Shown one piece after another: positions 54,588 through 63,780 of a stretch of DNA of 64,000 nucleotides; the stretch's first letter is position 1; the number at the start of each line of letters is the position of its first letter. Made by a program: the position numbers and the translations under genes. The notes under the pieces were generated by a model. It did no database searches. It was not told where the DNA came from and saw only the letters and a program-made list of their open reading frames with translations. This stretch comes from Termitidicoccus mucosus (GTDB lineage Bacteria > Verrucomicrobiota > Verrucomicrobiia > Opitutales > Opitutaceae), in contig NZ_CP109796.1 in NCBI RefSeq assembly GCF_038725785.1, forward strand, positions 372,001-436,000. The letters run 5' to 3'.

Positions 54588-55402
54588 CTCCATATCGATT
54601 TTTAATCCTCCTTTTTATCGGCGCGCCAGCGGCGTTTGCCCAATGGATCGTCAATGATCCGATCAATACCGTCATCAACACGGCGATTCAATCGGCCCAG
54701 GCCGCCAATCATGTCGAAACGCTCCGGCAGTGGGCGAGCCAGTTGGAAAAACTCAATCGGCAAATCCGCCAGTTGGAAGATCAACTCGCCGAGCAGCGGC
54801 GGATTCGCGAAGTGCTGGGCGATCCCACGCTGGCTGGTTCGCAAATGGTCATGGACAAACTCGCTCCCGAAGAACTCGCCCGCACCTATGGCGAGACGTT
54901 GCGAGCCGTCCGCCGCCTGGCGGATGCGACCGCCTCTTTGCGTCGCACCGCCGAGGGCATTTACGGTGAACTCGACGATCTCACGACGCTGAATCAGCGT
55001 TTCACGCGCCAGACGGAGACCTACCGGCGCTACGCGGCCGTCGATCAGCAGGCGGAGAACCTGAGCCGGGTGCACGACGAAACAGAATCGCGCCGTCTCG
55101 CCCTGCAAGCCGATCTGGCGCAGTCGCTGACCGCCCTGCAACAGGCTCCGACCCAAGCGGAGGTTGACAAGCTGAACGTCAAGGTTGCCGCGCTCAACGG
55201 TCAACTCGCCGTGATCGCCGCGCGGCGTCGGGACGAGAGCGAGAAACTACAGGCCCAACAGATCGAGAACGAAAATCAGGCCGCCAAAGAGCGACAGGAT
55301 ATGATCGAGAAGCAAATCGCGGAGGAGCGGCAGACGCTCAGCGCGGTGAATGCGTGGCAGCGCTCCGTGCGCCTCACGCCGGACGGCTATACGCGCCCAT
55401 GA
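54584..55402 (+). CDS. trbJ: VirB5/TrbJ-like conjugal transfer protein
   Basis: 272 residues from the ATG at 54584 in an ATGA overlap. Signal peptide 1-19 (FLILLFIGAPAAFAQW). Then IVNDPINTVINTAIQSAQAANHVETLRQWASQLEKLNRQIRQLEDQ, the helical P-type TrbJ/VirB5 start, and long coiled-coil-prone helices to the end (VDKLNVKVAALNGQLAVIAARR, AAKERQDMIEKQIAEERQ). VirB5-type proteins sit at the pilus tip or base and help cell contact. Confidence 0.82.
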   Translation: MTPYRFLILLFIGAPAAFAQWIVNDPINTVINTAIQSAQAANHVETLRQWASQLEKLNRQIRQLEDQLAEQRRIREVLGDPTLAGSQMVMDKLAPEELARTYGETLRAVRRLADATASLRRTAEGIYGELDDLTTLNQRFTRQTETYRRYAAVDQQAENLSRVHDETESRRLALQADLAQSLTALQQAPTQAEVDKLNVKVAALNGQLAVIAARRRDESEKLQAQQIENENQAAKERQDMIEKQIAEERQTLSAVNAWQRSVRLTPDGYTRP

Positions 55403-55656
55403 AAAGAATGTTCTTCGGTCTCCTCTTCCTTGCGGCTGGCCTCAGCCTTTGTGGCTACCTCGTGCACCGGTACTACCAGCGCGCACGCACGACTGTCCCG
55501 GTTGCAGACAGCGGCGGATATCGCCCAATGAACGAGTGGCAGAAAAGCATCTCGCTCGATACGCGCACCGATTACACGCGCCAAGAGGTTGAACAAGCCA
55601 TGGAGAAGCTCCGGCAGGAAGAACGGCGCCAAAAGCCGGAGGAGGGTCGCAACTGA
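55399..55656 (+). CDS. Small single-pass membrane protein of the T4SS cluster
   Basis: 85 residues in an ATGA overlap with trbJ. One N-terminal transmembrane or signal segment (FFGLLFLAAGLSLCGYLVH), then a charged helical tail (RQEVEQAMEKLRQEERRQKPEEGRN). No family recognised. The next gene starts in its stop (TGATG), so the three are coupled. Possibly an entry-exclusion or assembly factor; unproven. Confidence 0.65.
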   Translation: MKRMFFGLLFLAAGLSLCGYLVHRYYQRARTTVPVADSGGYRPMNEWQKSISLDTRTDYTRQEVEQAMEKLRQEERRQKPEEGRN

Positions 55657-56690
55657 TGGAGCACTTTGTTCCAGGCGTGCGCGGCGCCATTCTTGGTCTC
55701 ACCGACACCTTGCGGTTCGTGGTGTTCTTCGTCGCGGTCATCGGTCTCGTGATACAGGTGCACCGGGCGCGAGCCGACATGGAAAGTCTGGTGCGTCCAC
55801 TGGTGCGGGCCGTGCTCGTGGTTGGCATCATCGCGACCCTGCCGCACTGGTTCGGGTTCACGGAACGCATTTTTCTGAATCTTGCGGATGTGGTGAACGA
55901 ACGCTACACCGAGCATCCCATGCAGACGGCCACGCTGCTGCGGGACAGCGTGGCGGAAAATCCCGATGAGTTCAGCCTGCGCCGCATCGGTGAATCACTC
56001 TACCGCGCGAGCCTCTGGGCCGCTGCCAAGCTCATCGTGCTGATCGCGAGTCTTCTGCAACTGCCTTTTCTTCTGCTGCAGTACCTGCTCAAACTCCTGT
56101 GCTATTTGTTCCTGCCGATCGCGCTCGGGCTCATGCTGGTGCCCTCGCTCACGTCGCTCGCGGTTCGATATGTGCAGCAGACCATCGCCGTGCTGGCATG
56201 GCCGGTGGGTTTCGCAGTCACCGAACTGGTCGCCTACCATCTGCTCACGGCTTATCAGCAAAATCTGGCAGCCGCTTACGGCATCGGTCCGGGAGAAATT
56301 CATGCGGCATCGTTTGCCAGTTTTCTGGGCGCGCTGCTCGCCGCCTTGTGGCTGATTCTCGGTACGCTCGGGACACCTTTTCTGATGCAAGCATTGATCT
56401 GTTCGGGCTCGCCGCTTTCTACGGGCGGAACTTCCAGTCTCCAGCAGCTCTATGCCATCCAGCAAATCGCGTGGATGATCAAATCGGTGAAGACTGGCGG
56501 CGCTGCGCTGCCTGCGATCGTTGCCAAAGCCGGCTCCGATTCCGGACCAAGAGGCGGCCCGACGATGCCGCCGCCTCCGCCACCCGCGCCGGTAACTCCC
56601 CCACCGCCGCCAGCGAACTCCACAGGTGATGCTCGCGCCCATGCCGTCTTGGTCGCGGCCCAACTGCCCGCCCCTCACACCACGATCTGA
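55656..56690 (+). CDS. trbL: VirB6/TrbL-like polytopic membrane protein
   Basis: 344 residues. Six or so hydrophobic helices, including FVVFFVAVIGLVIQVHRA, LIVLIASLLQLPFLLLQYLLKLLCYLFLPIALGLML and FASFLGALLAALWLILGTLGTPFLMQALI, with a central LAVRYVQQTIAVLAWPVGF segment typical of VirB6/TrbL. A Pro-rich cytoplasmic or periplasmic tail follows (MPPPPPPAPVTPPPPPA). VirB6 forms part of the inner-membrane channel. Start at 55656 overlaps the preceding stop. Confidence 0.8.
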   Translation: MEHFVPGVRGAILGLTDTLRFVVFFVAVIGLVIQVHRARADMESLVRPLVRAVLVVGIIATLPHWFGFTERIFLNLADVVNERYTEHPMQTATLLRDSVAENPDEFSLRRIGESLYRASLWAAAKLIVLIASLLQLPFLLLQYLLKLLCYLFLPIALGLMLVPSLTSLAVRYVQQTIAVLAWPVGFAVTELVAYHLLTAYQQNLAAAYGIGPGEIHAASFASFLGALLAALWLILGTLGTPFLMQALICSGSPLSTGGTSSLQQLYAIQQIAWMIKSVKTGGAALPAIVAKAGSDSGPRGGPTMPPPPPPAPVTPPPPPANSTGDARAHAVLVAAQLPAPHTTI

Positions 56691-56695
56691 CGCAT

Positions 56696-57355
56696 ATGAG
56701 CATAACCCTTCGTGAAACCTCGACCCCTCCCGGAAGACTCAACCCCAAAAAGGCAGTCCCCCGGGCTTGGCATCCGCTGGATATGTTCGTCAATCCCGCG
56801 ATGGCCGCGCGGCTCTGGTTCTTGGTTGCGGCAGCCGCAGTGGTGTTGAGCATCGTGCAACCGTATCTGCTCGTGCGGGCCTACCGCACCCGGGAACGTG
56901 TCGTCGTGCTCGATGGCAGCGGCACGTTCCATATCAGCCCGTTGCTGGCATTCGAGGAATCGGCCAAGCTGCATGAGCAGCACGCGCTGCTAGCTTGCCT
57001 CGCCTTGCTGCAACGCAACCCCGCTGGATTTGATCAACCGGAATTGCTCGAAAAACTCTTCCTGCCGGAGGCCTTGCAACAGGCACAAAGCGACTGGACC
57101 AGGAGCGCGGAGGAGTTTTCCCGCAAAAAACTGCACCAAAAGGTAGAGGTCCTGAAACTCACCGTGCTGGAAACACGCGAGCAGGTCGTGCTCGTCCAGG
57201 CGGAAGGGCAACTGCTCCGCACCGGCAGCGTCGGACAACAGATTTTCACCGAAGCGCCTGCCTTCACTGCGCGATTCACTTTCGCGCGCAACCCCAACCT
57301 TGCGGCCAATGGCCGCTTCCCTCTCGCCGTATGGTATTACGAGCTTTCCTCCTGA
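56696..57355 (+). CDS. virB8: VirB8/TrbF-like inner-membrane protein
   Basis: 219 residues. A short cytoplasmic N-terminus, one transmembrane helix (about 39-60, LWFLVAAAAVVLSIVQPYLLV), then a periplasmic alpha/beta domain with the NTF2-like pattern (FEESAKLHEQHALLACLALLQRNP, KLHQKVEVLKLTVLETREQVVLVQAEGQLLRTG). This topology and its place before VirB9 and VirB10 fit the assembly scaffold VirB8. Five nt after trbL; its end overlaps virB9 by 25 nt. Confidence 0.75.
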   Translation: MSITLRETSTPPGRLNPKKAVPRAWHPLDMFVNPAMAARLWFLVAAAAVVLSIVQPYLLVRAYRTRERVVVLDGSGTFHISPLLAFEESAKLHEQHALLACLALLQRNPAGFDQPELLEKLFLPEALQQAQSDWTRSAEEFSRKKLHQKVEVLKLTVLETREQVVLVQAEGQLLRTGSVGQQIFTEAPAFTARFTFARNPNLAANGRFPLAVWYYELSS

Positions 57356-58149
57356 CGTTTTTCTCCGGGATGCTGGCGTCCGGCATCGCGGCTGGACCGG
57401 TCAAACGGTATCCGCTCGACGACCGGAGCGTATATGCCGTTCGGGTTGGCACTGAAGTGCCCACGACTGTGATTTTCCCCGGTCCGGTCACGGCACTCGA
57501 CGGTGCTGGCGTGTCGCAACGGGCGGAAGATGCACCGCCTATTCTTATTTCGCACCAACCGGGAACACGCTTCTTCTCCGTGCGGGCGTTGCAGGCGGAC
57601 GCCGTTGGCGCGGCCAACGTCATCTTCCGGGACCGCGTTTTTGCTTTCTCGTTTACCACTGAAGCGGAGCCAGACCGCACCGTCACGTTTTACGAGCATC
57701 CGGCGAAAACCGAGCGCCGGGATGCCGCGCGCCCCATGCCGCACCAATTGTTCGCTCTGATCGATCAGGCGAAAGAGTTCGCCGCTCTCTCCGAACAATA
57801 TCCGGCTCTGGTGCAACGGATCGAGCGCACGACTCCAGAAACGACAACACTGGCGGGCGACATTACGACAATCATCGAAGAAGTATTTCGGTTCGACGAC
57901 GAGGACGCGTTGATATTGCGCGTCCGGTTCGAAAATCGTGGAAAACATGCGTTCCGCTACGCTCCCGCACAACTCGAGGTGCGGATTGGCCAAGCCTGCT
58001 ATCCCGTGGCGCTGACCGATGCCCGCGGAGAAGTACCCGCCGAACATGCCGAAATCGTGATGATTGCCATCGTCGGCAACCCCGATGGGTCGCGGGGAGA
58101 TATCTCCATAAAAAACACTTTCTCGGTCGTCGTGTCGCCCTTGCCATGA
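57331..58149 (+). CDS. virB9: VirB9/TrbG-like outer-ring protein
   Basis: 272 residues. Signal peptide 1-21 (AFLLTFFSGMLASGIAAG). Mature part beta-rich with VYAVRVGTEVPTTVIFPGPVTALDG at the N-terminus, which is the conserved start of VirB9/TrbG/TraK-type domains, and a C-terminal immunoglobulin-like region (LEVRIGQACYPVALTDARG). Forms the outer-membrane core ring with VirB10 and a lipoprotein. Overlaps both neighbours. Confidence 0.72.
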   Translation: MVLRAFLLTFFSGMLASGIAAGPVKRYPLDDRSVYAVRVGTEVPTTVIFPGPVTALDGAGVSQRAEDAPPILISHQPGTRFFSVRALQADAVGAANVIFRDRVFAFSFTTEAEPDRTVTFYEHPAKTERRDAARPMPHQLFALIDQAKEFAALSEQYPALVQRIERTTPETTTLAGDITTIIEEVFRFDDEDALILRVRFENRGKHAFRYAPAQLEVRIGQACYPVALTDARGEVPAEHAEIVMIAIVGNPDGSRGDISIKNTFSVVVSPLP

Positions 58150-59123
58150 AACTCGACAGCCAATTCTTCAGCAGTCCAACCGGACAACTCGTCGCCGTCG
58201 GGGTACTGGCCGCGATCACCATGGGAATCGTCGCTTGGCAGCGTGCCCATCGCGGCGCGTCCATGTCTCCGGCAAAGGCAGTCGCCCCTGCCTCATTACC
58301 CAAGGTGTTTGAACGGGGCGGTGCCCGCTTCGAGCCGCCGTCTCCACCTCCGTCAATCCCGGCGACGTCAACAACACCTCCCGCTGTTCCCTCAATACCG
58401 CCTGCATTGCCACTTTCACTTACCGCACGTTCGACGGAGTCGGAAGAAGCGTCGATCAGGGGCGCGCCTTTCGGTCGCTTGATTCCGTGCGAAACGGTGG
58501 TCACGCTGGAATCGAATCGCTTGGAGACGCCGGTCATCGGTCTGGTTACCGAGGATGTCTGGCACAATGGTTATCTCATCATCCCAGCCGGAGCCGAGGT
58601 GCATGGGCGTGCTTCGCTCGACCGCGCCCGCGAGCGGTTGGCCGTTCAGGGCCGCTGGATGATTGTCTGGCGCTCACCGGGTCGCGAGAACGGACGCGAA
58701 CTTCGCGTCGATGGCATCGCGCTCGATCGTGAAATCGCGGCGGACGGTCAGTGGGGATCGCACGATGGCTCCGCCGGATTGCGGGGCGAAATCCTGCGCA
58801 CTGACGACTGGCGGGAAATCAAACTTTTCGCGGCGACCTTTCTCTCCGTTGCCACTTCAGCACTTCAGGACACGCGCAGTACGGCGGGCCTGCTCGGCGA
58901 AACCGCAGTGCCGACGGCGACCGCCCGCAATGCCACCCTCGCGGGCACGAGCGCGATTCTCCGCGAATACGCGCAGCAGCTTCGCGATGCCGTGGCCCAC
59001 GATGGTTTCTATGTCCGGGTCCCGGCAGGGAAACCGTTTTATCTCTATGTCACCCAAACCCTCGACGCGTTCGACCGCCCGGCGACCGCGCCTGCAACCG
59101 GCTCCATGCCATCACAACCATGA
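58146..59123 (+). CDS. virB10: VirB10/TrbI-like channel protein
   Basis: 325 residues. One transmembrane helix at about 14-34 (LVAVGVLAAITMGIVAW), a Pro-rich spacer (about 60-90, PPSPPPSIPATSTTPP) and a C-terminal beta-barrel domain with IPCETVVTLESNRLETPVIGLVTEDVWHNGYLIIPAGAEVHGRASLDRARERL, the TrbI/VirB10 core. An amphipathic antenna helix region is visible (FLSVATSALQDTRS to AQQLRDAVAHDG). Spans both membranes. ATGA overlap with virB9. Confidence 0.85.
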   Translation: MKLDSQFFSSPTGQLVAVGVLAAITMGIVAWQRAHRGASMSPAKAVAPASLPKVFERGGARFEPPSPPPSIPATSTTPPAVPSIPPALPLSLTARSTESEEASIRGAPFGRLIPCETVVTLESNRLETPVIGLVTEDVWHNGYLIIPAGAEVHGRASLDRARERLAVQGRWMIVWRSPGRENGRELRVDGIALDREIAADGQWGSHDGSAGLRGEILRTDDWREIKLFAATFLSVATSALQDTRSTAGLLGETAVPTATARNATLAGTSAILREYAQQLRDAVAHDGFYVRVPAGKPFYLYVTQTLDAFDRPATAPATGSMPSQP

Positions 59124-59866
59124 GAATTTTCGTTGCCTTGTCTGTTCTGGCACTGGCGGGATGCCAAACCAAGCCTGCGGAGAACCCGCCTGCTCCCTTG
59201 CCGCTGGCCGATCCTGCGCCTGTCTCCGACGCGCGTATTCCAGCCACGATCAGCCACTATACGCTCGGCGCCTACGTCGATCCGGAAAACGATCTGATCC
59301 GTCACGAGGCTCATAAAATTCAACGCGTCGAAAACGCCGCACGATGGAATCTTCGCCCGGCACCGCAATCATCTCCGCTGGTTCCACTCTCTGAAAAAAA
59401 CGGGGCACAGTCGGCTACATCCGCCACGGTGGTTACGGAAGCCCATTTCAAGGAGCCGGTGATTTTGGCTCAGGATGTAGAACCGCCGCCCGCTTTGGAA
59501 TCGGATGCACCGTCCTCGGCACCCGGTAATCCGGTTGTCGAACTCGAACCCGCAATTATGCCGAATGCAGATGGCGTGATCGATCTCGTGGCGGTCGCTC
59601 TTGCGTCCGATGAGGAGATTAATCCATTCGCGGTGCGTAGCGTCGCTACGGATGCGTTGCGGGAGATCACACTTCATATTGACGGAATCGTGAGCGGAGC
59701 CACCCCGTGTGTGCTCGTCAACGGACGCACGGTGGTGCCAGGCGAATCGATTGAAGGACTCACGCTTATCCGGATCGAACCGGATTCAACCCTGTTCCGT
59801 TACGAGGCGCACCGCATCCGCATTCCCGTAACCGGAAAGTCCACGCGAATCCGCCTTGCCCTCTGA
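59120..59866 (+). CDS. Lipoprotein with PilP/GspC-like HR domain
   Basis: 248 residues. Lipobox signal VALSVLALAGCQ. The middle contains YTLGAYVDPENDLIRHEAHKIQRVE, similar to pieces in VirB10-type lipoprotein partners. The C-terminal domain (about 185-245) reads REITLHIDGIVSGATPCVLVNGRTVVPGESIEGLTLIRIEPDSTLFRYEAHRI, matching the homology region of GspC/PilP, which in T2SS and type IV pili binds the secretin. It overlaps virB10 by ATGA and lies 1 nt before gspF, so it bridges the T4SS and T2SS/T4P halves of the cluster. Confidence 0.7.
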   Translation: MRIFVALSVLALAGCQTKPAENPPAPLPLADPAPVSDARIPATISHYTLGAYVDPENDLIRHEAHKIQRVENAARWNLRPAPQSSPLVPLSEKNGAQSATSATVVTEAHFKEPVILAQDVEPPPALESDAPSSAPGNPVVELEPAIMPNADGVIDLVAVALASDEEINPFAVRSVATDALREITLHIDGIVSGATPCVLVNGRTVVPGESIEGLTLIRIEPDSTLFRYEAHRIRIPVTGKSTRIRLAL

Positions 59867-59867
59867 C

Positions 59868-61070
59868 ATGCCTACCTACGCCGCCATTTTTATCGATTCG
59901 CAGGGATGCCGCCGTTCCGAGCATTTCGAAGCACGGGATCGACATCAGCTCAAGGACGCCTTACGAGCGAAATCACTTTGGCTGGTTTCCGCGCGGGAGA
60001 TGAAGGCCAGTCGAAAACTCACGCGACTGACGATCCCCGTGCGTGACTTCGTGCCGCTGCTGCATCAGCTCGAATTGCAGTTGCGGGCCGGTGTTACCGC
60101 CGATCTCGCCCTTGCCCAATTGGCTGGAGATGCTCCTCCGGGAGCGATTCGCACCGTATTGAGCCACCTCTGTCGGGAGGTATCTCAAGGTCAGCCGATC
60201 CACCAGGCTTGTCGGGCTTTTCCGAGGTTGTTTCCGTCGCACTTGCGGGCGGTCATCGCGGCGGGCGAGGTTTCCGCGCAACTGCCAGAATCTTTGCGCG
60301 CGCTCGCCGCGCATCTGACCAGCATTGACAGCCTCCGTCGTACCGCGCGGCGCGCACTCATCTATCCCGCGATTGTTCTGACCGCGACGGCGGGGCTTGT
60401 CATCTTCCTCTTGGGCAGCGTGGTGCCTCGGTTCGCGGAAATCTTCACGTCACTCCATCTGACGCTTCCTCTGATCACCATTATGCTCATCCGCACCAGT
60501 GAGCTGATGCACGTGCACACGCTGGCCTTGCTGACAATCGCCATTGCATTGGGCTTTGCGTTTGTGGTGGCGGCGCACTCTCCTGCGCTGCGCCGGCGAC
60601 GGGATGCGTTGTTGTTAAAAATCCCCTTATGGGGCGATGTCATTCGTCATCTGGCGACAGCACGGTTTGCCGCGCATGGCCGACTGCTGCATGAAGCAGG
60701 CGTCCCGCTTCTGGATGCCCTCACTTCTGGCGCGGAGCTGACCGGTCACGCCGTGCTCGCAAGCCAACTGCTGGCGGCACGCGACGCCGTCGCGGCGGGA
60801 CGGCCTCTCTATGCCGCCTTGCCCAAGGGGCATGCGTTCCCGCCTTTCATGATCCCGGCGCTGAAAGCCGGAGAAACCACCGGCCAACTTGGGGCGGCGC
60901 TTCGGCACATCGAAGATTACGCGAGCACCCGCGCGCGTGAACGGCTGACGACCGCACTCGCGCTGCTCGAACCGGTTGTGATGGCCCTGTTGGCGGCAGT
61001 GGTCGGCGCCATCGCTTTATCGTTCTTCCTGCCCCTCGTTTCGCTCCTCGGGAGTGTCAACCCCCATTGA
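59868..61070 (+). CDS. gspF: GspF/PilC-family inner-membrane platform protein
   Basis: 400 residues from the ATG at 59868; an ATG four codons earlier overlaps the lipoprotein gene. Two T2SSF domains: first with FVPLLHQLELQLRAGVTADLAL and FPSHLRAVIAAGEVSAQLPESLRALAAHL; second with RFAAHGRLLHEAGVPLLDALTSGAEL and FMIPALKAGETTGQLGAALRHIEDY; three transmembrane helices around 168-190, 215-245 and 365-395. It is the pilus/pseudopilus platform protein of type II secretion and type IV pili. No PilB/GspE ATPase is visible in this window. Confidence 0.9.
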   Translation: MPTYAAIFIDSQGCRRSEHFEARDRHQLKDALRAKSLWLVSAREMKASRKLTRLTIPVRDFVPLLHQLELQLRAGVTADLALAQLAGDAPPGAIRTVLSHLCREVSQGQPIHQACRAFPRLFPSHLRAVIAAGEVSAQLPESLRALAAHLTSIDSLRRTARRALIYPAIVLTATAGLVIFLLGSVVPRFAEIFTSLHLTLPLITIMLIRTSELMHVHTLALLTIAIALGFAFVVAAHSPALRRRRDALLLKIPLWGDVIRHLATARFAAHGRLLHEAGVPLLDALTSGAELTGHAVLASQLLAARDAVAAGRPLYAALPKGHAFPPFMIPALKAGETTGQLGAALRHIEDYASTRARERLTTALALLEPVVMALLAAVVGAIALSFFLPLVSLLGSVNPH

Positions 61071-61073
61071 CCG

Positions 61074-62009
61074 ATGACGTGTAATTCCCATCTGCATCGG
61101 TGTGCCTGTTTGGCGAAGCGCGGTTTTTCGCTCCTCGAAATCGTGCTCGTCCTGTTTGTGATCGGCGTGCTGGCATCCGTGTTGCTGCCTTCGACCCGGG
61201 ACATGGTGGAACGCAGCCAGCGGGAGGCAGAGGCGCGTTCCTTGGCGGAACTGGCCGCCACGATTACGCAGTCCTTCGATGCGACCGATCTGTCTCTGCT
61301 GAACATCGCCGCCCTTCCAGGCACAATCGGAGAGAGCGACACCGCCACGGCCTTTTCCAGCTCAACCACGGCTCCCTATACCACGACGGCTTCGAACTCG
61401 TGGTTCGCCAAGGCAGGCCGGTTGCGCGGACTTGTTCCGGTAATCGGCGCCGCTCCGACTCCCTCCGTCCAGCCCGAACTGGCCCGCCTTGCCTTTAATC
61501 GAAACGGGAATCCGCGTCTGCTCTTCGCCGGGCCGGATGAACCGGATCGCCAGCGCTTCCTGCTCCTGAGTCTAGCCGGGCGGAGCGAACAACTGGCGTT
61601 GCCGGCCTATGAAGCTGGCGGCGCTTGGTTCGATGCCATTTGGAACCATGACTGGGAAAATCGCTCCGCCGGTCTTCCCGGTTATTGGACCAGCCGACTC
61701 ACGGGTGCTCAGGTCTCGGCCTGGATTCAAGGCAGCGGCGGTTTGACCCAAGTCAGCAAACTCTGTGTTCGCCGGATTGTTCTGCCCAAGTTCCGGCTGA
61801 CGGTGAACAACAACCATCCGACCGAACAGGTGTTTGTGTCCTTCAATAATACGCCCGCTGCCTTTACGGCGGCGGCCAACAGCGGGGCGAGCGTCACGCC
61901 GGAAATCCTCGGTGGCCGGCTCGTCATTATCCATCGCGGCTCCGCCTGGCCCGGCGTTGAGGCGCTGCGCTTCCATCTTCGCGAAAACGCCACTGTAACC
62001 GTCCAATAG
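61074..62009 (+). CDS. Prepilin-type pseudopilin
   Basis: 311 residues. The N-terminus carries a basic leader, the prepilin peptidase site KRG-FSLLEIVLVLFVIG and the hydrophobic helix of class III signals. The rest is longer than a typical major pseudopilin (about 150), with a globular region rich in Ser/Thr and Gly (AATSS and SSTTAPYTTTAS), like minor pseudopilins or pilus tip proteins. Follows gspF by 3 nt. Confidence 0.85.
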   Translation: MTCNSHLHRCACLAKRGFSLLEIVLVLFVIGVLASVLLPSTRDMVERSQREAEARSLAELAATITQSFDATDLSLLNIAALPGTIGESDTATAFSSSTTAPYTTTASNSWFAKAGRLRGLVPVIGAAPTPSVQPELARLAFNRNGNPRLLFAGPDEPDRQRFLLLSLAGRSEQLALPAYEAGGAWFDAIWNHDWENRSAGLPGYWTSRLTGAQVSAWIQGSGGLTQVSKLCVRRIVLPKFRLTVNNNHPTEQVFVSFNNTPAAFTAAANSGASVTPEILGGRLVIIHRGSAWPGVEALRFHLRENATVTVQ

Positions 62010-62010
62010 T

Positions 62011-63768
62011 ATGCATTCCTTCTTTTCCCTGCGGCGTATGGCCGCGCTTATTCTCAGTTTGATGGGGTTTGCTGCCCATGTTTGTGCCGACGAAATCGTT
62101 TCATTTCTCGAATCGCGAAACGGCCAACTGAATATCGGAACCTACCAATACTGGTTCAACGTCAGCAGCCCACAAATCCTTCGCTTCCGGCTCGAAGCCC
62201 TCAGCGGCACGTCGAATATCACCATTTCTCGCCGTCGCCCTGATACCGGAGTGGATGAACTGATCTTCTTCGCCCGATATGGCGGCTCCTACGGATCGCT
62301 TGGAGACAAAGGCTATCGTGAATTTAATCTCCAGGCTGGCGACCACACGATCCGCCTCAACAGCTCAATTACGAGCGGCTGGATAAGGATGACGGAAATC
62401 ACCCTCGAAAATCCCCCTCCAGCCAACCAAGCCCCGAGCATCGAATGGCAGGAAGCTCCAAGTTCTGCCACGGTGGGGCAAACTTATCGCATTTCTGCAC
62501 GCGCGCACGATCCGGATGGCAACTTGACGCAAGTCAACGTGTGGAAAAATGGACAGCCTTTCGCTTTTTCCGGGGGAGGCAATGGCGCGGACGGCGATTC
62601 CGGTAATTTCACTTCCGACGGGACTCCAGGCACAGTGACATTTACCGCCCAGGCTGTGGATAGCGCCGGGCTCTCCTCTGCGGTCATTTCCCACACCATC
62701 ACCATTGATACGCCACCGAATGCCGCCCCGACGATCGTCTGGGGCGCTGTGCCTGCGGTGGTAGATAGCGGTCAGCGCTATACCATCAGCGCACGCGCGA
62801 CCGACCCGGATGGCAATTTGCGTACGATCCACATCTGGAAGGACGGCGGTGCCTTTGCCTCAACTGAAGGTGGAAACGGCTCCACGAGTGAAGCGAGTAA
62901 TCAGAGTGCTGATACCGGACCACGCACCGTGACCTATACCGCCTGCGCAACGGATGCGTCCGGCGCGACCTCCCCGACCCTTACTCACACCGTTACAGTC
63001 GAAGCTCCCGTTCTGGTTCAGTTCTCGCTCGTCACCTCCGCGGGCAGTGGCGGCACCGTTTCGCCTGGCGGTCTTTTTATGGAAGGGAGCTCCGTATTGG
63101 TCACGGCCACTCCGGATGCCCTGCATGATTTCGTCGGATGGAGTGGCGATGCGTCCGGAACGAATAATCCCATCTCGATTCTGATGAATCGCAACCGCGC
63201 CGTGCATGCGCTGTTTGCACTCAAGTCCTATTCTTTGGTGACCAGTGCCATTGGGAGCGGAATCGTTACCATGGGCGGCACTTATCCCCACGGTTCCATC
63301 GTCACGATTTCGGCCACCCCTGCGCCCAATGCGCGATTCGCCGGCTGGGCGGGCGATGCCACCGGGATGGTCCCGACCGTGGTCATTGTGATGGATGCCC
63401 CCAAGTTGGTTCAGGCTGTGTTTGCGGGCAAACAGGCGCAGGCCATTTCATTTCCCGCCTTGGCCGACGTCAGCGTCGGCGCGGCTGCGCTTAGCCTAAA
63501 CGCCGTCGCCTCTTCCGGTCTGCCCGTGTATTATGGGGTGAGCGGACCGGCCATGATTATGGGCAACCAACTCCAAGTCATCGCTCCGGGCATTGTTTCA
63601 GTCGAAGCGAGGCAGGATGGAAACGATTTTTACCTCCCGGCCCTGCCCGTGGTGCGGACGTTCAATGTTGTCGCGCCTGCGGTCCTCAAATACCGCGCGC
63701 CGAATCGCACGCTGCTGCAAAGCGAAACCAACCGTGGATTGGTGCCCTTCGTCATCGAGCAACCCTAA
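62011..63768 (+). CDS. Secreted multi-Ig protein with InlB-like repeats, possible adhesin
   Basis: 585 residues. Signal peptide about 1-27 (LILSLMGFAAHVCADE). A jelly-roll-like N domain (about 30-130), two tandem Ig-like domains each opening with a PSIEW or PTIVW core and carrying DPDGNLTQVNVWKNG or DPDGNLRTIHIWKDG, then two InlB-like beta-grasp repeats (VTSAGSGGTVSPGG; GSGIVTMGGTYPHGSIVTISATP, with FVGWSGDA and FAGWAGDA), and a final domain ending in VIEQP. No membrane anchor. Position between the pseudopilin and secretin suggests a pilus tip adhesin or a secreted substrate of the machine. Confidence 0.72.
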   Translation: MHSFFSLRRMAALILSLMGFAAHVCADEIVSFLESRNGQLNIGTYQYWFNVSSPQILRFRLEALSGTSNITISRRRPDTGVDELIFFARYGGSYGSLGDKGYREFNLQAGDHTIRLNSSITSGWIRMTEITLENPPPANQAPSIEWQEAPSSATVGQTYRISARAHDPDGNLTQVNVWKNGQPFAFSGGGNGADGDSGNFTSDGTPGTVTFTAQAVDSAGLSSAVISHTITIDTPPNAAPTIVWGAVPAVVDSGQRYTISARATDPDGNLRTIHIWKDGGAFASTEGGNGSTSEASNQSADTGPRTVTYTACATDASGATSPTLTHTVTVEAPVLVQFSLVTSAGSGGTVSPGGLFMEGSSVLVTATPDALHDFVGWSGDASGTNNPISILMNRNRAVHALFALKSYSLVTSAIGSGIVTMGGTYPHGSIVTISATPAPNARFAGWAGDATGMVPTVVIVMDAPKLVQAVFAGKQAQAISFPALADVSVGAAALSLNAVASSGLPVYYGVSGPAMIMGNQLQVIAPGIVSVEARQDGNDFYLPALPVVRTFNVVAPAVLKYRAPNRTLLQSETNRGLVPFVIEQP

Positions 63769-63780
63769 ACCGTATTTATA

